Notes: generated by a model from the letters alone, not told the origin. 64,000 bases of DNA from an uncultured Caulobacterales bacterium (GCA_937928165.1 CALFVT010000007.1:62001-126000); one strand, 5' to 3'; shown: positions 46,327 to 56,263, counted from the stretch's first letter. Translations and numbers: made by a program.

Positions 46327-46859
46327 AAACAAATTTTCTTATATATCGCCACCCGGATGAAGTTCTTCTCAGTTTTCAAGGAGGCTTGTTTGTAGCATTT
46401 TTGATTGTTATATCCGCCTTAAATATAAGTGTTTTCAGCATGACGGTGTCGTTAGCTTGGATTCCTTTAGCGGCTATATTCCTATGGCCCCGATGGTCAC
46501 ATCCTTTTATGACGCCTGTAATAATCGCGGTCTTAGGTGTATTTTCGGATTTACTCCTAGGGCGGTTTATTGGCCTATCCAGTTTATTATACTTAATATT
46601 ATTCTGGGCTGCGAAACCGGCTGAACGTGAGGTTCAGCTTTCATTTGTGAAGTCTTGGCTAGAGTTTGCGCTCATGACTATATTATTACTCATGATAAGC
46701 TTTTATTTTTTTGGCCGCGTGCTTGATTTAGCCGTTGGCTGGGTGGCTGTGATAGAACAGGTTTTTATGGTTGTTTTTTTATATCCACTTGTTTTTCTTT
46801 TAAGGGCATTGATACGTGCGCGAGTAATTGATCCGAATGATGCAAATTATAATTTATGA
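46323..46859 (+). CDS. mreD: Rod shape-determining protein MreD
   Basis: A 178-residue protein with five to six transmembrane helices. Sequence conservation in MreD is low; the FSDLLLGRFIGLSSLLYLILF segment (in pieces) and the position between mreC and mrdA support the call. It overlaps both neighbours by four bases (ATGA), so translation is coupled along the operon. Confidence 0.88.
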   Translation: MKTNFLIYRHPDEVLLSFQGGLFVAFLIVISALNISVFSMTVSLAWIPLAAIFLWPRWSHPFMTPVIIAVLGVFSDLLLGRFIGLSSLLYLILFWAAKPAEREVQLSFVKSWLEFALMTILLLMISFYFFGRVLDLAVGWVAVIEQVFMVVFLYPLVFLLRALIRARVIDPNDANYNL

Positions 46860-48703
46860 GTGATAACGACGATCATAAAGCGATGCTAACCCGCCGAACC
46901 GCCATGCTAAGTGCGGGCGGAGGAACGGTATTTAGTATCTTAGCCGCGCGGCTTTATTATCTCCAAGTCACCCGGTCTCAAGATTACCAAGCCTTATCGG
47001 AGAATAACCGGTTTAATTACAAAATAACCCTCCCGTCGCGCGGAGCCATTCGCGATCGTTTCGGTGAAGATATTGCGGTCAATAAGCAGAACTACCGTGT
47101 ATTAATAGTTCCAGAACAAGTTGATGACCTTCATGAAACTCTGAATGCGATTGGCGGGGTTATTGAATTATCAGACTCGCAAAAAAACCGTATTGTCCAA
47201 GATAGCCGGCGTCACGCGCGCTTTGTCCCTGTTGTGGTTGATGGTTTCTTATCATGGGAAGAATTTACGCGGGTTAATCTGCGTCTGCCGGATTTACCCG
47301 GTGTTGTACCCGATGTTGGGGAGCGCCGTTACTATCCCAGCGGTGATGAGTTCTCTCATATTCTCGGCTTTGTGGGCCGTGCGGGGCCAGGAGATATTAA
47401 AGAAGATGATGATCCTATGCTGCTCCAGCCAACATTTTATATCGGTAAGACGGGCGTGGAGGCTGCGGTTGATAAAACTCTGCGTGGTGCCTCAGGGGAG
47501 TTAAAGGTTGAAGTCAATGCGCGGGGACGTATTGTTCGTGAATTTCCAAATCCTGAAACACAGGCCCAATCGGGGCAAGATGTGTGGCTAACGATTAATA
47601 AAACTATGCAGTCTAAGGCGGCAGAGCTTTTTGGGGAGGAAAGCGGCGGCGCTGCAGTGATGGATGTGCAAACCGGTGAAGTCCATACGCTCATCTCTAT
47701 GCCGGGCTTTGATAATAATCTGTTTGTTTCCGGGCTCACCCAGTCGGATATGGACCGGATGAATAGTGATGAGAAGCGCCCGCAATTTAACAAAGTTATA
47801 GGCGGAGGCTACCCGCCTGCATCGACGTTTAAAATGACGGTCATGTTGGCGGCGCTTGAAAGCGGCCTGATTGACCCAGCTGAAACCGTATATTGTAATA
47901 GCCGTTATCCACTGGGTAATCGTGTATTTAATTGCTGGAAACGCAGAGGTGGTGGTCACGGCGCAATGAACATGTTTAATGCGCTCAAGCACTCATGTGA
48001 TATTTACTTTTACGATATCATTCGAAAAGTTGGGATGGATAAGCTACGGGAAACGGCGCTACGTCTTGGGCTGGGGCAAGTTTTTGATCTTGGCATTTCT
48101 GGACAGATTAATGGCATTGTCCCGGATGATGCGTGGAAGCGGGGGCAGCTTGGTGAGCCGTGGCGTACGGGCGACAGTTTGAACGCCTCTATCGGGCAAG
48201 GCTTTGTTTTAGTAACGCCACTACAACTCGCGGTAATGACTGCCCGTATTGCCAATGGCGCGAAATCCGTATCGCCCTATCTTGTGATTAAGGACAAAGC
48301 ACCGCAATTCCCTGACCTTGGGTTTAACCCTGAACATCTCGCCTTTATCCAATCGGCTATGCGGGCGGTTACAGAAGAGCCGGGCGGCACGGCTTATGCG
48401 CCTAATGCCCTTGGGCTTAGAGGGCTGGAGATGGCCGGTAAAACAGGCACAGGGCAGGTGCGCGGGATTTCCGCCGCAGAGCGCGCGACGCGCATTCGTA
48501 ACAACCGAGAGCTCCCGTGGAAGCTCCGTGACCACTCCATATTTGTCGGCTATGCCCCCTTTGACGCCCCTCGTTATAGCGTCGGCGTAATTGTAGAACA
48601 CGGCGGCTCAGGGGCTAAAAAGGCTCCTGCTATTGCCCGCGGGCTATTGCGCTATGCGCTGCAAAAAGATGGGCTGATTCCCTTTGATAAGGGTGAGGGA
48701 TGA
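46856..48703 (+). CDS. mrdA: Penicillin-binding protein 2, elongasome transpeptidase
   Basis: A 615-residue class B PBP that crosslinks peptidoglycan during elongation. One N-terminal anchor (about 13-35), a dimerisation/pedestal domain (about 40-250) and the transpeptidase domain. Active-site motifs: Ser323-Thr-Phe-Lys326 (PPASTFK), the S-x-N equivalent HSCD near residue 381-384, and Lys529-Thr-Gly531. The N-terminal RGAIRDRFGEDIAVNK is typical. Partner of RodA, which overlaps its end by four bases. Confidence 0.97.
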   Translation: MSDNDDHKAMLTRRTAMLSAGGGTVFSILAARLYYLQVTRSQDYQALSENNRFNYKITLPSRGAIRDRFGEDIAVNKQNYRVLIVPEQVDDLHETLNAIGGVIELSDSQKNRIVQDSRRHARFVPVVVDGFLSWEEFTRVNLRLPDLPGVVPDVGERRYYPSGDEFSHILGFVGRAGPGDIKEDDDPMLLQPTFYIGKTGVEAAVDKTLRGASGELKVEVNARGRIVREFPNPETQAQSGQDVWLTINKTMQSKAAELFGEESGGAAVMDVQTGEVHTLISMPGFDNNLFVSGLTQSDMDRMNSDEKRPQFNKVIGGGYPPASTFKMTVMLAALESGLIDPAETVYCNSRYPLGNRVFNCWKRRGGGHGAMNMFNALKHSCDIYFYDIIRKVGMDKLRETALRLGLGQVFDLGISGQINGIVPDDAWKRGQLGEPWRTGDSLNASIGQGFVLVTPLQLAVMTARIANGAKSVSPYLVIKDKAPQFPDLGFNPEHLAFIQSAMRAVTEEPGGTAYAPNALGLRGLEMAGKTGTGQVRGISAAERATRIRNNRELPWKLRDHSIFVGYAPFDAPRYSVGVIVEHGGSGAKKAPAIARGLLRYALQKDGLIPFDKGEG

Positions 48704-49827
48704 TTAAGTCTGCCCTCATAAAACTTTACGATATTAATTGGCTTTTGGCTGTGATGGTCGGCCTTATCGGCCTTGTCGGTGTATTTATGATATATGCGGC
48801 CACGGGCGGCGTGTGGTCAGCGGGAGCCAAACAGCATTTTCTGCGGCTTATCTTTGCCGGCGGACTTATGATTGTTGTAGCATTATGTGATATTCGAATT
48901 TGGTATGCGCTGGCCTATCCAATTTTTGCGCTCTCATTACTGCTACTTGCTGGAGTTGATTTTTTTGGTGTCACAATTAATGGCTCTGAACGGTGGATAG
49001 ATTTAGGGCCGGTGCGCTTGCAGCCTTCAGAGCTTATGAAGCTTGGCCTTGTGATGGCCTTGGCGCGGTTTTATCACGATATAGCTAATTGGCGTATATC
49101 CCATATTACGGGGCTTATTGGGGCCCTATTAATGGTGGCGATCCCGGCGCAGTTTGTCCTCCGCCAACCTGATCTTGGTACGACCTTATTACTGGCGGCC
49201 ACGGGTGTCGGGATGATTTTTCTTGCCGGGGTAAACTGGCGTATTATTGCGGGGGGAATTGTCTCGGCCATGATTGCTGTGCCTTTGTTTTTCCGATTTG
49301 GCCTTAAGCCCTATCAGCAATCGCGCATTTTGACTTTGCTGAATCCCGAGCGCGATCCGACAGGGGCAAGCTATCATATTACCCAATCAAAGATCGCCCT
49401 AGGAAGCGGCGGTATATCCGGGAAGGGGTTTATGAACGGAACTCAAAGGCAGCTCGCCTATGTACCCGAAAACAGGACGGATTTTATCTTTACGGTTATC
49501 GGCGAAGAATTTGGCCTCATTGGCGGGCTAACGACCATGGCGCTTTATGCCGGCGTTATTGGGCTTTGTTTCTGGCTGTCTGTGCAATGTAAGAATTTTT
49601 TCTCGCGTCTATTAGTCATGGGGCTATCTATTACATTTGCTTTATATGTCTTTATTAACATGGCGATGGTGATGGGGATTGCGCCGGTTGTCGGTGTGCC
49701 CTTGCCGTTAATTTCATATGGCGGCACGGTCATGCTAGCTGTTATGTTCGGATTTGGGCTGATTTTATCCGCCTATGTGCATAGGGATGTCGACTTACCG
49801 CGCAGTGGCCGTGGGGTCGGGTTATAA
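48700..49827 (+). CDS. rodA: Peptidoglycan glycosyltransferase RodA
   Basis: A 375-residue SEDS polymerase with ten membrane helices that polymerises lipid II with PBP2. Marks: GSERWIDLGPVRLQPSELMKLG (catalytic-loop region), FVLRQPDLGTTLLL, ILTLLNPERDPTGASYHITQSKIALGSGG in two parts, and ENRTDFIFTVIGEEFG with the essential Asp. Last gene of the mre operon. mrdB is the alternative name. Confidence 0.97.
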   Translation: MIKSALIKLYDINWLLAVMVGLIGLVGVFMIYAATGGVWSAGAKQHFLRLIFAGGLMIVVALCDIRIWYALAYPIFALSLLLLAGVDFFGVTINGSERWIDLGPVRLQPSELMKLGLVMALARFYHDIANWRISHITGLIGALLMVAIPAQFVLRQPDLGTTLLLAATGVGMIFLAGVNWRIIAGGIVSAMIAVPLFFRFGLKPYQQSRILTLLNPERDPTGASYHITQSKIALGSGGISGKGFMNGTQRQLAYVPENRTDFIFTVIGEEFGLIGGLTTMALYAGVIGLCFWLSVQCKNFFSRLLVMGLSITFALYVFINMAMVMGIAPVVGVPLPLISYGGTVMLAVMFGFGLILSAYVHRDVDLPRSGRGVGL

Positions 49828-49925
49828 ATTGCTTAAAAAGCCTTAATCTAAACTTGACCTCGCTAAGATTTTGGGCAGGTTAGGGGCCATAAATATAACA
49901 CATATAGGATGTTAGGGAGATAGGC

Positions 49926-51446
49926 ATGGCAGCAGTCGGTACAGCGCAATGGTCATCAAAATTTGCATTTATAATGGCCGCCGTCGGCTCATCAGTCGGG
50001 CTCGGTAATTTATGGCGGTTTTCTGCGGAGGTTGGAAATAACGGCGGCGGCGCGTTTATCCTCCTCTATATGATCTGTGTTCTCTTGATTGGTATTCCAG
50101 TCTTAATCTGCGAATACGTCATTGGCCGCGCCGGTAATGCATCTAGCGCCGTTGAAAGTGTTGCAGATGTCTCTCGCCGCTCGGGCATTAGCCAAAATTG
50201 GGGCGCGTTAGCTTGGATTGGACAAGTGGCGTCTTTCTTAATCGTCGCGTTTTACTGCGTTGTTGCCGCATGGGTCATGATGTATATTCCGAAATTTCTA
50301 GGCGGTAGTTTTGATCCTATGACGCCCAAAGAAATCGGTGACAGTTTCGGCGGTAATATTACCAATGTAAAAGGCGTTATTCCTTATTTCACATTATTTG
50401 CTATTTTAACGGTTATGCTTGTCGCGCGCGGCGTGAATAAGGGCATTGAAATGACAGCAAAATTCCTTATGCCAATTTTCTTTATCATGCTGATTGGCTT
50501 GTCTATCTTTGGTCTGACGGCTGATTTCGGCTCCCTTGCTAATGAAGGTGCGAATGTGGTTGAAAACTCTCGCTCTAAGACCTTGAGCTATCTTTTTAGT
50601 CCTGATTTTTCAAAAATAACTGACCCCAATATTATTGTAGCAGCCCTTGGACAAGCCTTTTTCTCTATTGGTTTGGGCAGTGCAATCATGATTACTTATG
50701 GCTCTTACCTGCCAAGGGATGTCAATATTCCTAAATCGGCGATGATTGTCGGCCTTACGGACACGGGCGTGGCTTTAATCGCGGGCCTTGCGATCTTCCC
50801 TATTATTTTTGCTTTTGGTATTGATCCGGGTAATGGCGGTGCGGGGTTATTCTTTATCTCTATTCCGATTGCGATGCAGCAAATTCCGGGCGGGAATATT
50901 ATTGGCGCGGTGTTCTTCTTCCTCGCCTTCTTTGCCGCGATTACCTCATCTGTTTCGCTCCTCGAGCCGACAACAGCCTATGTTGCTGAGAAATTTAAAG
51001 TCACCAAAGCCAAAGCGGCTATGTTGACAGGCGGGCTAATGTGGCTTGTGGGGCTTATATCTCTAACAAATCTGACGGCGCTGGATGCGTTTGACAAGAA
51101 CGTAACAGGGGCATTAATGTTGCCGCTCTGTGGATTATTAACTGTGCTCTATGTCGGCTTTAAAATGGACCGCGAGATATTAGATAAAGAACTTGAAGGG
51201 ATATCAAACGGCGCCAAAAGCTTATTGATGGTTCTTGTTAAGTTTGTTGCCCCGATTAGTGTCGGGATTGTTCTCTTTGTATCAATCGTTGATCGCTTCC
51301 TTCGGTTTAGTTTTAAGGGAATGAGCGAGGCTGAAATTGCTGAATTTGTTGCGGTGCGAAATATCTCACTCATTGTACTGGCTGTCTTAATTGTTATAGG
51401 GGCTGTACTTATGATGATGTCCAAATCCAAGCAAAAATCTGCATAA
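49926..51446 (+). CDS. Sodium-dependent neurotransmitter-symporter family transporter
   Basis: A 506-residue NSS/SNF (LeuT-fold) transporter with about 11-12 helices. The signature AAVGSSVGLGNLWRFSAEVG in helix 1, followed by NNGGGAFILLY, carries the sodium and substrate backbone contacts; AFFSIGLGSAIMITYGSYL forms helix 6. Substrate is probably an amino acid or amine (family knowledge), not specified by the sequence. GGGAGA precedes the ATG. It stands alone with a hairpin and weak terminator after it. Confidence 0.92.
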   Translation: MAAVGTAQWSSKFAFIMAAVGSSVGLGNLWRFSAEVGNNGGGAFILLYMICVLLIGIPVLICEYVIGRAGNASSAVESVADVSRRSGISQNWGALAWIGQVASFLIVAFYCVVAAWVMMYIPKFLGGSFDPMTPKEIGDSFGGNITNVKGVIPYFTLFAILTVMLVARGVNKGIEMTAKFLMPIFFIMLIGLSIFGLTADFGSLANEGANVVENSRSKTLSYLFSPDFSKITDPNIIVAALGQAFFSIGLGSAIMITYGSYLPRDVNIPKSAMIVGLTDTGVALIAGLAIFPIIFAFGIDPGNGGAGLFFISIPIAMQQIPGGNIIGAVFFFLAFFAAITSSVSLLEPTTAYVAEKFKVTKAKAAMLTGGLMWLVGLISLTNLTALDAFDKNVTGALMLPLCGLLTVLYVGFKMDREILDKELEGISNGAKSLLMVLVKFVAPISVGIVLFVSIVDRFLRFSFKGMSEAEIAEFVAVRNISLIVLAVLIVIGAVLMMMSKSKQKSA

Positions 51447-51453
51447 ACTTGAG

Positions 51454-51516
51454 GCATGATTTACGGGCTTTGCCTATAAATCGTGCAAAAAAGACACGGT
51501 TTTATGAAACCTTTTT
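51454..51516 (+). terminator. Long hairpin plus weak terminator after NSS gene
   Basis: GCATGATTTA (51454-51463) pairs with TAAATCGTGC (51477-51486) with one wobble, and an inner GGGC/GCCT stem extends it, but no T run follows. A second small stem GGTTT-TATG-AAACC (51498-51511) is followed by TTTTT and may give termination. Confidence 0.5.
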
Positions 51517-51598
51517 AATGTGCGGAAATAAGCCTTGTGATTATCGCTGTCTTATTTATCAAAAAGTGAAAATGATGAGCTTCGGTTCAGACTTCATT

Positions 51599-51617
51599 CA
51601 GTAAATTACTGTATAGA
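51599..51617 (+). promoter_or_regulatory. Inverted repeat abutting a possible -10 element
   Basis: CAGTAA-A-TTACTG (51599-51611) is a perfect dyad directly followed by TATAGA (51612-51617), 35 nt before the start of the lipoprotein gene. It is placed as an operator would be. Confidence 0.35.
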
Positions 51618-51652
51618 TATGTTTTTTAACGGCCTTAAAGCAAGGGAACTTT

Positions 51653-52279
51653 ATGCCGAATTATGCGCCTCTTGGCCGGACGATTTTGTCATTGGCCGCT
51701 GTTTTTTCTCTGTCGGCCTGTGCGACCGTTGATGTCACTGGATATGGAACGTCACCTGCCATAGTAAAGCCTGCAGATAAAGCCGTGAGCGGCAATATCA
51801 TAACGCGCAGTGTTAAACGGCTTTATGATGTTTTTATTGACCGCGGGTTTTATGAAGATAGCTCACGCAAGCGGGTTCAATCTGCGGCTAATATTCTTTT
51901 GAATGGATTGCAAACCTCCGATTCCGGGGTTCAAACCATATCCGAAACAGCGCCTGTTACAACGGCCGCGCTCTTAGATGATGTTCAAACGGCCCGTTAC
52001 CATATCGAACAAACCACCAAAGCGGCAGAAGTCTATCTTGAGGTCGCGTCAGGTGACGCTAAGCTTGTTGATGAGTTGAAGCAATTACAAAAAGCCCTTC
52101 GTGTAAGTGAGAAAGCCGTTGATGGGTTTACGGTGAGTGATTTGGCCGAAAACCATGAGGTAAAGACCGAACTGACCGAACTGCGCCGTGAAATTAATAA
52201 GCTTCGAAACGTAACGGATGATTTCGGTGATGTTGTGCGGGCGCGGCGAATTGCGAGCGCGTCAACCGCAAGCTCTTAA
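51653..52279 (+). CDS. Lipoprotein of unknown function
   Basis: A 208-residue protein with a signal sequence ending in the lipobox LSAC (Cys23 region, followed by ATVDVTGYG). The mature part is mostly helical with coiled-coil character (DVQTARYHIEQTTKAAEVYLE, in part; ELTELRREINKLRNVTDDF). AAGGGAA precedes the ATG. No family recognised. Its stop is three nucleotides from the convergent epimerase gene. Confidence 0.7.
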   Translation: MPNYAPLGRTILSLAAVFSLSACATVDVTGYGTSPAIVKPADKAVSGNIITRSVKRLYDVFIDRGFYEDSSRKRVQSAANILLNGLQTSDSGVQTISETAPVTTAALLDDVQTARYHIEQTTKAAEVYLEVASGDAKLVDELKQLQKALRVSEKAVDGFTVSDLAENHEVKTELTELRREINKLRNVTDDFGDVVRARRIASASTASS

Positions 52280-52282
52280 ATT

Positions 52283-53266
52283 TTATCCCCATAGCTCCGG
52301 CTTGGGCGGATAAACATGACCATTTTTATATTTAAGGCCAAATTCACGGTCGCGCTCTAAAAGCGCGCCGCCGTCTAGGTCAATAATGTCAAAATTGCTC
52401 ATGAATGCGGCCATTGGGGCGACCGCGAGGGATGTGCTGAGCATACAGCCGCCCATAATCACAAAGCCTTGCGCTTTCGCCTCCGCTGTGAGCGTTCTTG
52501 CTGCAGTGAGGCCGCCGCATTTATCAAGCTTTATATTTACGGCCCCGTAACCTAAGGCTTTAAGGCGTGGTAAATCCTTGAGGGTATGAAGCGATTCGTC
52601 TGCGCAAATCGGCGGGCCCGAAAGGGCGCTTAGATTGCTGTCATCAATAATATCATCATGTAAGGGCTGCTCTATAAGGGCAAATTGAGTGCGGCACGGA
52701 TGCGCAGTTAAGGTTTTAACATCATTAAAACTGAGGCTTTCATTGGCGTCGATAATCATGCGGCAATCGGGACGCGCAGCGGCTACGGCGCTGATTTGTG
52801 CGTCCATTCGGGCGGCTTCGACTTTTAGTTTTAACAGGTTGAAATCTTTAGCCGTCTTTGCGGCTTTGGCCATATTGGCCGGGCTATCCAGTGATAATGT
52901 AAAAGCGGTGGCTTGCGGGGTTGGGCGGGGCGTTTGCCATAAATCCCAAATCGTGCTTTTGCGCCGTTTACACTCTAAGTCCCATAAGGCGCAATCAAGG
53001 GCATTACGGGCGGCGCCTGCGGGTAATGCGTTTTGTAGCGCCTTTTTGGACAGTCCGGATTCAATATCTGGGCGTAGGTTTTCAATTTGAGCCATGACGC
53101 TGGCAGGGGTTTCTCCATATCGCGGGTAGGGGCGACATTCGCCGCGGCCAATAAAAGCGCCGTCTTGTAGCATCACCGTTAGAACGCCAACATCAATCAG
53201 TTGGCTACGGGCGATTGTGAAATGACCTTTGACAGGCCAATATTCAATTTTGATTGATAATTTCAC
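52283..53266 (-). CDS. Dipeptide epimerase (enolase superfamily)
   Basis: A 327-residue member of the muconate-lactonising subgroup, most like L-Ala-D/L-Glu epimerase, which recycles murein peptides. Catalytic lysine segment LLKLKVEA (K-x-K), metal ligands in MIIDANES, LIEQPLHDD and CADESLHTL, and the second acid/base lysine in VNIKLDKCGG. The C-terminal DLDGGALLERD matches the dipeptide-binding DxD region. GTG start at 53266. Exact dipeptide specificity is inference. Confidence 0.88.
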   Translation of the reverse strand: MKLSIKIEYWPVKGHFTIARSQLIDVGVLTVMLQDGAFIGRGECRPYPRYGETPASVMAQIENLRPDIESGLSKKALQNALPAGAARNALDCALWDLECKRRKSTIWDLWQTPRPTPQATAFTLSLDSPANMAKAAKTAKDFNLLKLKVEAARMDAQISAVAAARPDCRMIIDANESLSFNDVKTLTAHPCRTQFALIEQPLHDDIIDDSNLSALSGPPICADESLHTLKDLPRLKALGYGAVNIKLDKCGGLTAARTLTAEAKAQGFVIMGGCMLSTSLAVAPMAAFMSNFDIIDLDGGALLERDREFGLKYKNGHVYPPKPELWG

Positions 53267-53308
53267 TATATTTTTTCTTTACTTCTAGGAGCCAAAGCTC
53301 GACATAGT

Positions 53309-54472
53309 GTGACTATGCGCGGGACGGAAACTTATAACAAGCCAAATCAGAAAGCAGGTTTTTCTATAGAGCCCGCGGATGATGTTTTACGTGTCAATGC
53401 TTGGGGCCATTGGAGCCTATCGGAAGTTGGGGAGCTTGATACGGCTTTTTCCGCTTATGTTGAGGATAAGCCCTATCACGCGGTTGAATATGATCTGAGC
53501 CGTATTGAAAAGCTTGACACGGCCGGAGCTTATATTTTGGCGCGGGCGATCCGCTGCGATACGGGAAAATGCTTTCAATGGACGCTTAAGGGCTGTGATC
53601 AAGGGCAAAGAGTGTTAATTGAAGCCGCAGAAAAAGCGGCCTTAGGCCGTCCGCCGCGCCCCGTCCGGGCTTGGTATGACATGTTCTCTCGGGTTGGAGA
53701 GTCCGTCATGCGGTTTTATGCTGAGGCCTATGATACTCTAGTGTTCTTTGGCCGGTTTATGTCCGTCCTTGTTCGGCTACTCTTGCGGCCTCATAAAATT
53801 CGCTGGAAATCTGTTACGGCGATGACCGAAGATATCGGGCTAAACGCATTGCCGATTGTTATGCTGTTATGCTTTTTTATTGGCGCGGTGATTGCCTATA
53901 TGGGAGCTAACTTACTCGCCGTGATTGGCTTTCAGATTTATATGGTGGAACTCGTTGGTTTTGCCATGCTCAGGGAATTGGCGGGGCTAATTACGGCGAT
54001 TTTGCTGGCTGGGCGGTCTGATTCAGCTTTTACAGCGCAAATTGGCGCGATGAAGATGCGCCAAGAAATTGACGCCATGCAGGTTATTGGCGTGGACCCC
54101 TATGAGGCCCTCGTTGTGCCGCGTGCTTTGGCTTGCCTTATATCTGCGCCGATACTCACGTTTTTCGCGATGATGTCCGGCGTATTTGGGGGTATGATTG
54201 TGGCGTGGTTAGGCCCGACGGATATTTCTCCGATTTTGTTTTTAACTCGCCTTCAAGACACCGTTGGTATGTCGCACTTCTGGGTGGGTATGATTAAAGC
54301 GCCGTTTTTTGCAATTATTATTGCCGTTATTGGATGCCGCCAAGGCCTCGCAGTGACAGGGAGTGTCGATTCCCTTGGAAACCGGACGACGTCGAGTGTT
54401 GTGCAGGCAATTTTCACAGTGATTACCATTGATGCGGCCTTTGCTATGTTGTTCTTAGAGATGGGCTTATGA
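53309..54472 (+). CDS. mlaE: MlaE-type ABC permease with N-terminal STAS domain
   Basis: A 387-residue inner-membrane permease for phospholipid transport. Residues about 20-110 form an STAS-like domain (LRVNAWGHWSLSEVGELDTAF, then DLSRIEKLDTAGAYIL), which replaces a separate MlaB. The MlaE domain follows with IGLNALPIVMLLCFFIGAVIAY and the EIDAMQVIGVDPYEALVVPR coupling helix. GTG 53309 and ATG 53315 are alternative starts. It overlaps mlaF by four bases. Confidence 0.92.
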   Translation: MTMRGTETYNKPNQKAGFSIEPADDVLRVNAWGHWSLSEVGELDTAFSAYVEDKPYHAVEYDLSRIEKLDTAGAYILARAIRCDTGKCFQWTLKGCDQGQRVLIEAAEKAALGRPPRPVRAWYDMFSRVGESVMRFYAEAYDTLVFFGRFMSVLVRLLLRPHKIRWKSVTAMTEDIGLNALPIVMLLCFFIGAVIAYMGANLLAVIGFQIYMVELVGFAMLRELAGLITAILLAGRSDSAFTAQIGAMKMRQEIDAMQVIGVDPYEALVVPRALACLISAPILTFFAMMSGVFGGMIVAWLGPTDISPILFLTRLQDTVGMSHFWVGMIKAPFFAIIIAVIGCRQGLAVTGSVDSLGNRTTSSVVQAIFTVITIDAAFAMLFLEMGL

Positions 54473-55287
54473 GCGAGCATAGCCCTTTAAAAGCCTTGCC
54501 GCGCCGTGAAAATACCGACTTTGACGCGATCATTGAGGCCCGAGATATTTTGACTCAATTTGGACCAAATATTATCCATGAAGATCTAAACCTGTCTGTG
54601 AAAAAGGGCGAAATTATCGGCCTTGTCGGCGGGTCGGGTACAGGTAAGTCTGTCCTGCTCAATACGATCTTAGGGTTAAAGCAACCCGAAGGTGGGGCGG
54701 TATATATTCACGGTAAAGACCGCAGCCAAATGAAAGCCGATGACCGTGATAGCTTAAATAATCAACTTGGCGTTTTATTCCAAGGCGGCGCTTTATTTTC
54801 CTCGCTTAATGTGCGGGAAAATATCATGGTGCCCATGCGTGAACATACGGATTTGCCGCTGCCTTTAATGCGTGAGCTGGCGGATATGAAGGTCAATATG
54901 GTGGGCCTGCCGCCTAATGCAGCGACTTTGAAACCGTCGGATTTGTCCGGCGGGATGCGCAAACGCGCGGGCCTTGCGCGCTCTTTGGCCCTTGATCCAG
55001 ATATTTTATTTTTGGATGAACCCACAGCTGGGCTTGACCCGGTCGGTGCGAGTGCCTTTGATGAGTTGATATTAAATCTACATGCAGCTATGGGGCTGAC
55101 TGTGATTATGATTACCCATGACCTTGATAGCCTGTTTCGTATTTGCGACCGGGTTGCTGTGCTTGTTGATAAAAAAATAGGCATTAATGATAGCCTTGAT
55201 AAAGTCTTGGCTTATGATCATCCGTGGGTAAAAGAATATTTTGGCGGCCCGCGCTCTCGTGCCGCTCTAAATGCCGGGGAGCAATAA
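54469..55287 (+). CDS. mlaF: MlaF-type ABC ATPase
   Basis: A 272-residue ATP-binding subunit. Walker A GLVGGSGTGKSVLL (about 51-64), Q-loop GVLFQGGALFSSL, ABC signature LSGGMRKRAGLARSLALDPDILFLDEPTAGLDP in sequence order (signature, Walker B), and the switch His in MITHDLDSL. The GGALFSSL after the Q-loop is typical of MlaF. It drives lipid transfer between the membranes with MlaE and MlaD. Confidence 0.95.
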   Translation: MSEHSPLKALPRRENTDFDAIIEARDILTQFGPNIIHEDLNLSVKKGEIIGLVGGSGTGKSVLLNTILGLKQPEGGAVYIHGKDRSQMKADDRDSLNNQLGVLFQGGALFSSLNVRENIMVPMREHTDLPLPLMRELADMKVNMVGLPPNAATLKPSDLSGGMRKRAGLARSLALDPDILFLDEPTAGLDPVGASAFDELILNLHAAMGLTVIMITHDLDSLFRICDRVAVLVDKKIGINDSLDKVLAYDHPWVKEYFGGPRSRAALNAGEQ

Positions 55288-55288
55288 T

Positions 55289-56263
55289 ATGGAAAGCCGT
55301 GCGCATTTTGCCTTAATTGGTGTCTTTGTCTTGATCGCTGTTGCTTTATTCATCGGGTTTATCGCCTGGTTTTCTAAAGCAGAGTTTGACCAACAATATG
55401 AGCTTTACGAAGTCAGTTTTCCGGGGCCAGTTCGCGGTGTTGATAGCGGAACCGAGGTTCGGTTTAACGGCCTTCGCGTTGGCGAAGTGACGAAGCTCCG
55501 GCTTGACCGTCGGGCGGCAAATACGGTTATTGTTGACCTTAGAATCTCAGCTGGGTTTCCTGTTACCACGGATAGCTATGCACAGCTTGAGCCATCGGGC
55601 TTAACGGGGCTGAATTATATTCAAATATTTGAAGGCGAGTCGGGCGTTTTAATGACGGAGAGCGAGTTTAAATCCCCCTATCAACTCCCGGGCCGTATGA
55701 GCCAAATTGAAACTTTCCTTGATGATGGCGGCTCCGTTATCCAAGGGGCGCAGCGTGCGATTGCCCGGGTTAATGCTGTGCTTACGCCGGACGCCATTCA
55801 AGACTTTCATGAGATATTGGAAAATGTTAACACATTAACGAAAAAGCTAAGTGATGTTGAAGTTGATCCAGGACTTTTAGACCGCGTTCTAATCTCCTTT
55901 GAAAAAGCGGCCGATGATGTCTCGCTGGCGGCGGAAGCGGTTGATATAGCTGCCGATGATTTTGATGTCTTGGTAAAAGATGAAGCCAAGGTCTTTATTG
56001 ATCGGGCCTTAATATCTATGGCCGAAGTTGATGAGACGTTAAATGCTTTTGAAGGTTTCGCAGGACAAGGCACGCAGGTGGCCGTTGATGTAAGTGATGC
56101 AATTAACCGCCTGTCTAATTCTGGTCTTACAGATCTTGAAGAAACAGCCGATATGTTAAGGCGGCTTGTTGAAAGCCTTAACAGAGTTGTTGAAGATATT
56201 GAGCAAAACCCAGCGCAATTTATTGCGGGTAAAGAGATTCAAACTGTGGAGTTACCACAATGA
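55289..56263 (+). CDS. mlaD: MlaD-type MCE domain protein
   Basis: A 324-residue periplasmic lipid-binding subunit starting at ATG 55289 (MESRAHFALIGVFVLIAVAL) after GGGGAG. One N-terminal membrane anchor (about 8-30), the MCE domain (about 40-115, with PVRGVDSGTEVRFNGLRVGEV) and a long helical C-terminus (about 150-310) with coiled-coil character. MCE subunits form hexameric tunnels. It overlaps the next gene by four bases. Confidence 0.92.
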   Translation: MESRAHFALIGVFVLIAVALFIGFIAWFSKAEFDQQYELYEVSFPGPVRGVDSGTEVRFNGLRVGEVTKLRLDRRAANTVIVDLRISAGFPVTTDSYAQLEPSGLTGLNYIQIFEGESGVLMTESEFKSPYQLPGRMSQIETFLDDGGSVIQGAQRAIARVNAVLTPDAIQDFHEILENVNTLTKKLSDVEVDPGLLDRVLISFEKAADDVSLAAEAVDIAADDFDVLVKDEAKVFIDRALISMAEVDETLNAFEGFAGQGTQVAVDVSDAINRLSNSGLTDLEETADMLRRLVESLNRVVEDIEQNPAQFIAGKEIQTVELPQ

